From contig CAMTOX010000105.1 in NCBI GenBank assembly GCA_947074225.1, forward strand, positions 1-6,843: 6,843 nucleotides of DNA, written 5' to 3'. This DNA comes from an uncultured bacterium (lineage in GTDB: Bacteria > Bacteroidota > Bacteroidia > Bacteroidales > Paludibacteraceae). Shown here piece after piece: positions 6,065-6,843 of the stretch (the first letter of the stretch is position 1; every line of letters starts with the position of its first letter). Under the pieces are notes generated by a model. It was given only the letters and a program-made list of their open reading frames with translations. It was not told the origin of the DNA and did not search any database. The translations under genes and the position numbers were made by a program.

Positions 6065-6843
6065 TTAGATGATGAATTTTTCTTTTAATTTCTCACAAAT
6101 TATTCCTATTGCCTCTTCAGCATCTACTTCGTAAAGCTCACCAGCAGATTTAAGACCCTTTGAGAAGGATTTTTTCACACGAGTAGGAGAACCTTTAAGA
6201 CCTAATTTTGCTAAGTCCACAGTAATGTCATTTACGGTCCATATTTCTACTTCTTTATCGAATGCTTCAACAATGCCACGTACACTCATATAGCGAGGTT
6301 TCACTGCCGATGCCAATACAGTAAATAGACATGGAGCCGATACCTCAAGCATTTGGTATCCCTCTTCAGTCTCTTTCTTTACTGTGAAAGTATCTTTACC
6401 ATTGTACTCTACATTAGCGACATACGATATTTGTGGTAAATCTAAATGTTCTGCTATCTGTGGTCCCACTTGTGCTGTGTCTCCATCAATTGCTTGACGA
6501 CCTGAGATAATTAAATCGTAGTCAAGGTTCTTGATTGCTGCAGCCAAAGCATTTGAAGTTGCCAAAGTATCGGCACCTGCGAATGCACGATCTGAAAGTA
6601 ATATGGCGCGGTCAACTCCCATAGCATACGCTTCTCGCAATATGGCATCGGCTTGAAGTGGTCCCATGGTAATGACTGTTACATGGGCATTAAATTGATC
6701 TTTCAGACGTAAGGCAACCTCTAAGCCTCCCTTATCATCCGGATTCATGATGCTTGGTATGCCATCACGAATTATGGTACCGGTATTAGGATCTATCTTT
6801 ACTTCGGTAGTATCCGGTACTTGTTTTATACAAACTACTATGT
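6065..6843 (-). CDS. etfB: Electron transfer flavoprotein, beta subunit (start beyond window edge)
   Basis: This is the partner of EtfA. The frame runs off the right edge: reading upstream of the internal ATG at 6748 gives IVVCIKQVPDTTEVKIDPNT and then GTIIRDGIPSI before MNPDDKGGLE, which is the normal EtfB N-terminus. Only about two residues (Met and probably Asn) are missing, so the full protein is about 260 residues, the usual length. An annotation starting at 6748 would lose 31 or more conserved residues. Visible motifs, counted from the first visible residue, are CIKQVPDTTEV at 4-14, PSIMNPDD at 29-36, VITMGP at 56-61 and SGRQAIDGDTAQVGPQIAE at 113-131. The last is the conserved loop that binds the nucleotide (AMP, or the second FAD in bifurcating members). 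The promoter lies outside the window. Confidence 0.95.
   Translation of the reverse strand, partial: IVVCIKQVPDTTEVKIDPNTGTIIRDGIPSIMNPDDKGGLEVALRLKDQFNAHVTVITMGPLQADAILREAYAMGVDRAILLSDRAFAGADTLATSNALAAAIKNLDYDLIISGRQAIDGDTAQVGPQIAEHLDLPQISYVANVEYNGKDTFTVKKETEEGYQMLEVSAPCLFTVLASAVKPRYMSVRGIVEAFDKEVEIWTVNDITVDLAKLGLKGSPTRVKKSFSKGLKSAGELYEVDAEEAIGIICEKLKEKFII

Overview
The window looks like a Bacteroidota chromosome, most likely order Bacteroidales. The coding DNA is AT-rich, no gene start has a clear Shine-Dalgarno sequence, and a good Bacteroidetes-type -33/-7 promoter (TAnnTTTG box) precedes the glyceraldehyde-3-phosphate dehydrogenase gene. The MarC and WbqC-like proteins also resemble the forms usual in that phylum. 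I cannot name a genus.

Layout. Positions 1-243 (minus strand) hold a fragment of a sporulation-type sigma factor (SigF/SigG-like) interrupted by two in-frame stops. It ends abruptly at about 240-249, exactly where the C-terminal third of a GT4 glycosyltransferase begins on the plus strand. This is either a broken remnant at a recombination point or a chimeric join, and it is the most unusual part of the window. From there to 3612 a tight plus-strand series follows: GT4 fragment, a GT2 rhamnosyltransferase-like enzyme, a MarC-family membrane protein, a WbqC-like protein and branched-chain aminotransferase IlvE. Gaps are 2 to 24 bases, so they are probably co-transcribed, and the series ends at a strong hairpin terminator (3627-3673).

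An intergenic stretch of 331 bases (3613-3943) carries that terminator and the gapA promoter with a short inverted/direct repeat over its -33 region. gapA (3944-4942) stands alone with its own terminator. A 100-base convergent gap then holds the terminator and a separate perfect 28-base palindrome. On the minus strand, etfB (running off the right edge) and etfA form an electron-transfer-flavoprotein operon.

Working together: gapA supplies glycolytic NADH, and EtfAB passes electrons between NADH or an acyl-CoA dehydrogenase and other carriers. The two glycosyltransferases, and perhaps the WbqC-like protein, point to surface polysaccharide synthesis. IlvE does the last step of Val/Leu/Ile synthesis or the first step of their breakdown. 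I see no CRISPR array, tRNA, rRNA, transposase, integrase or defence system, and no convincing new system. The points worth checking are the sigma/GT4 junction, the 28-base palindrome and the gapA operator-like repeat.
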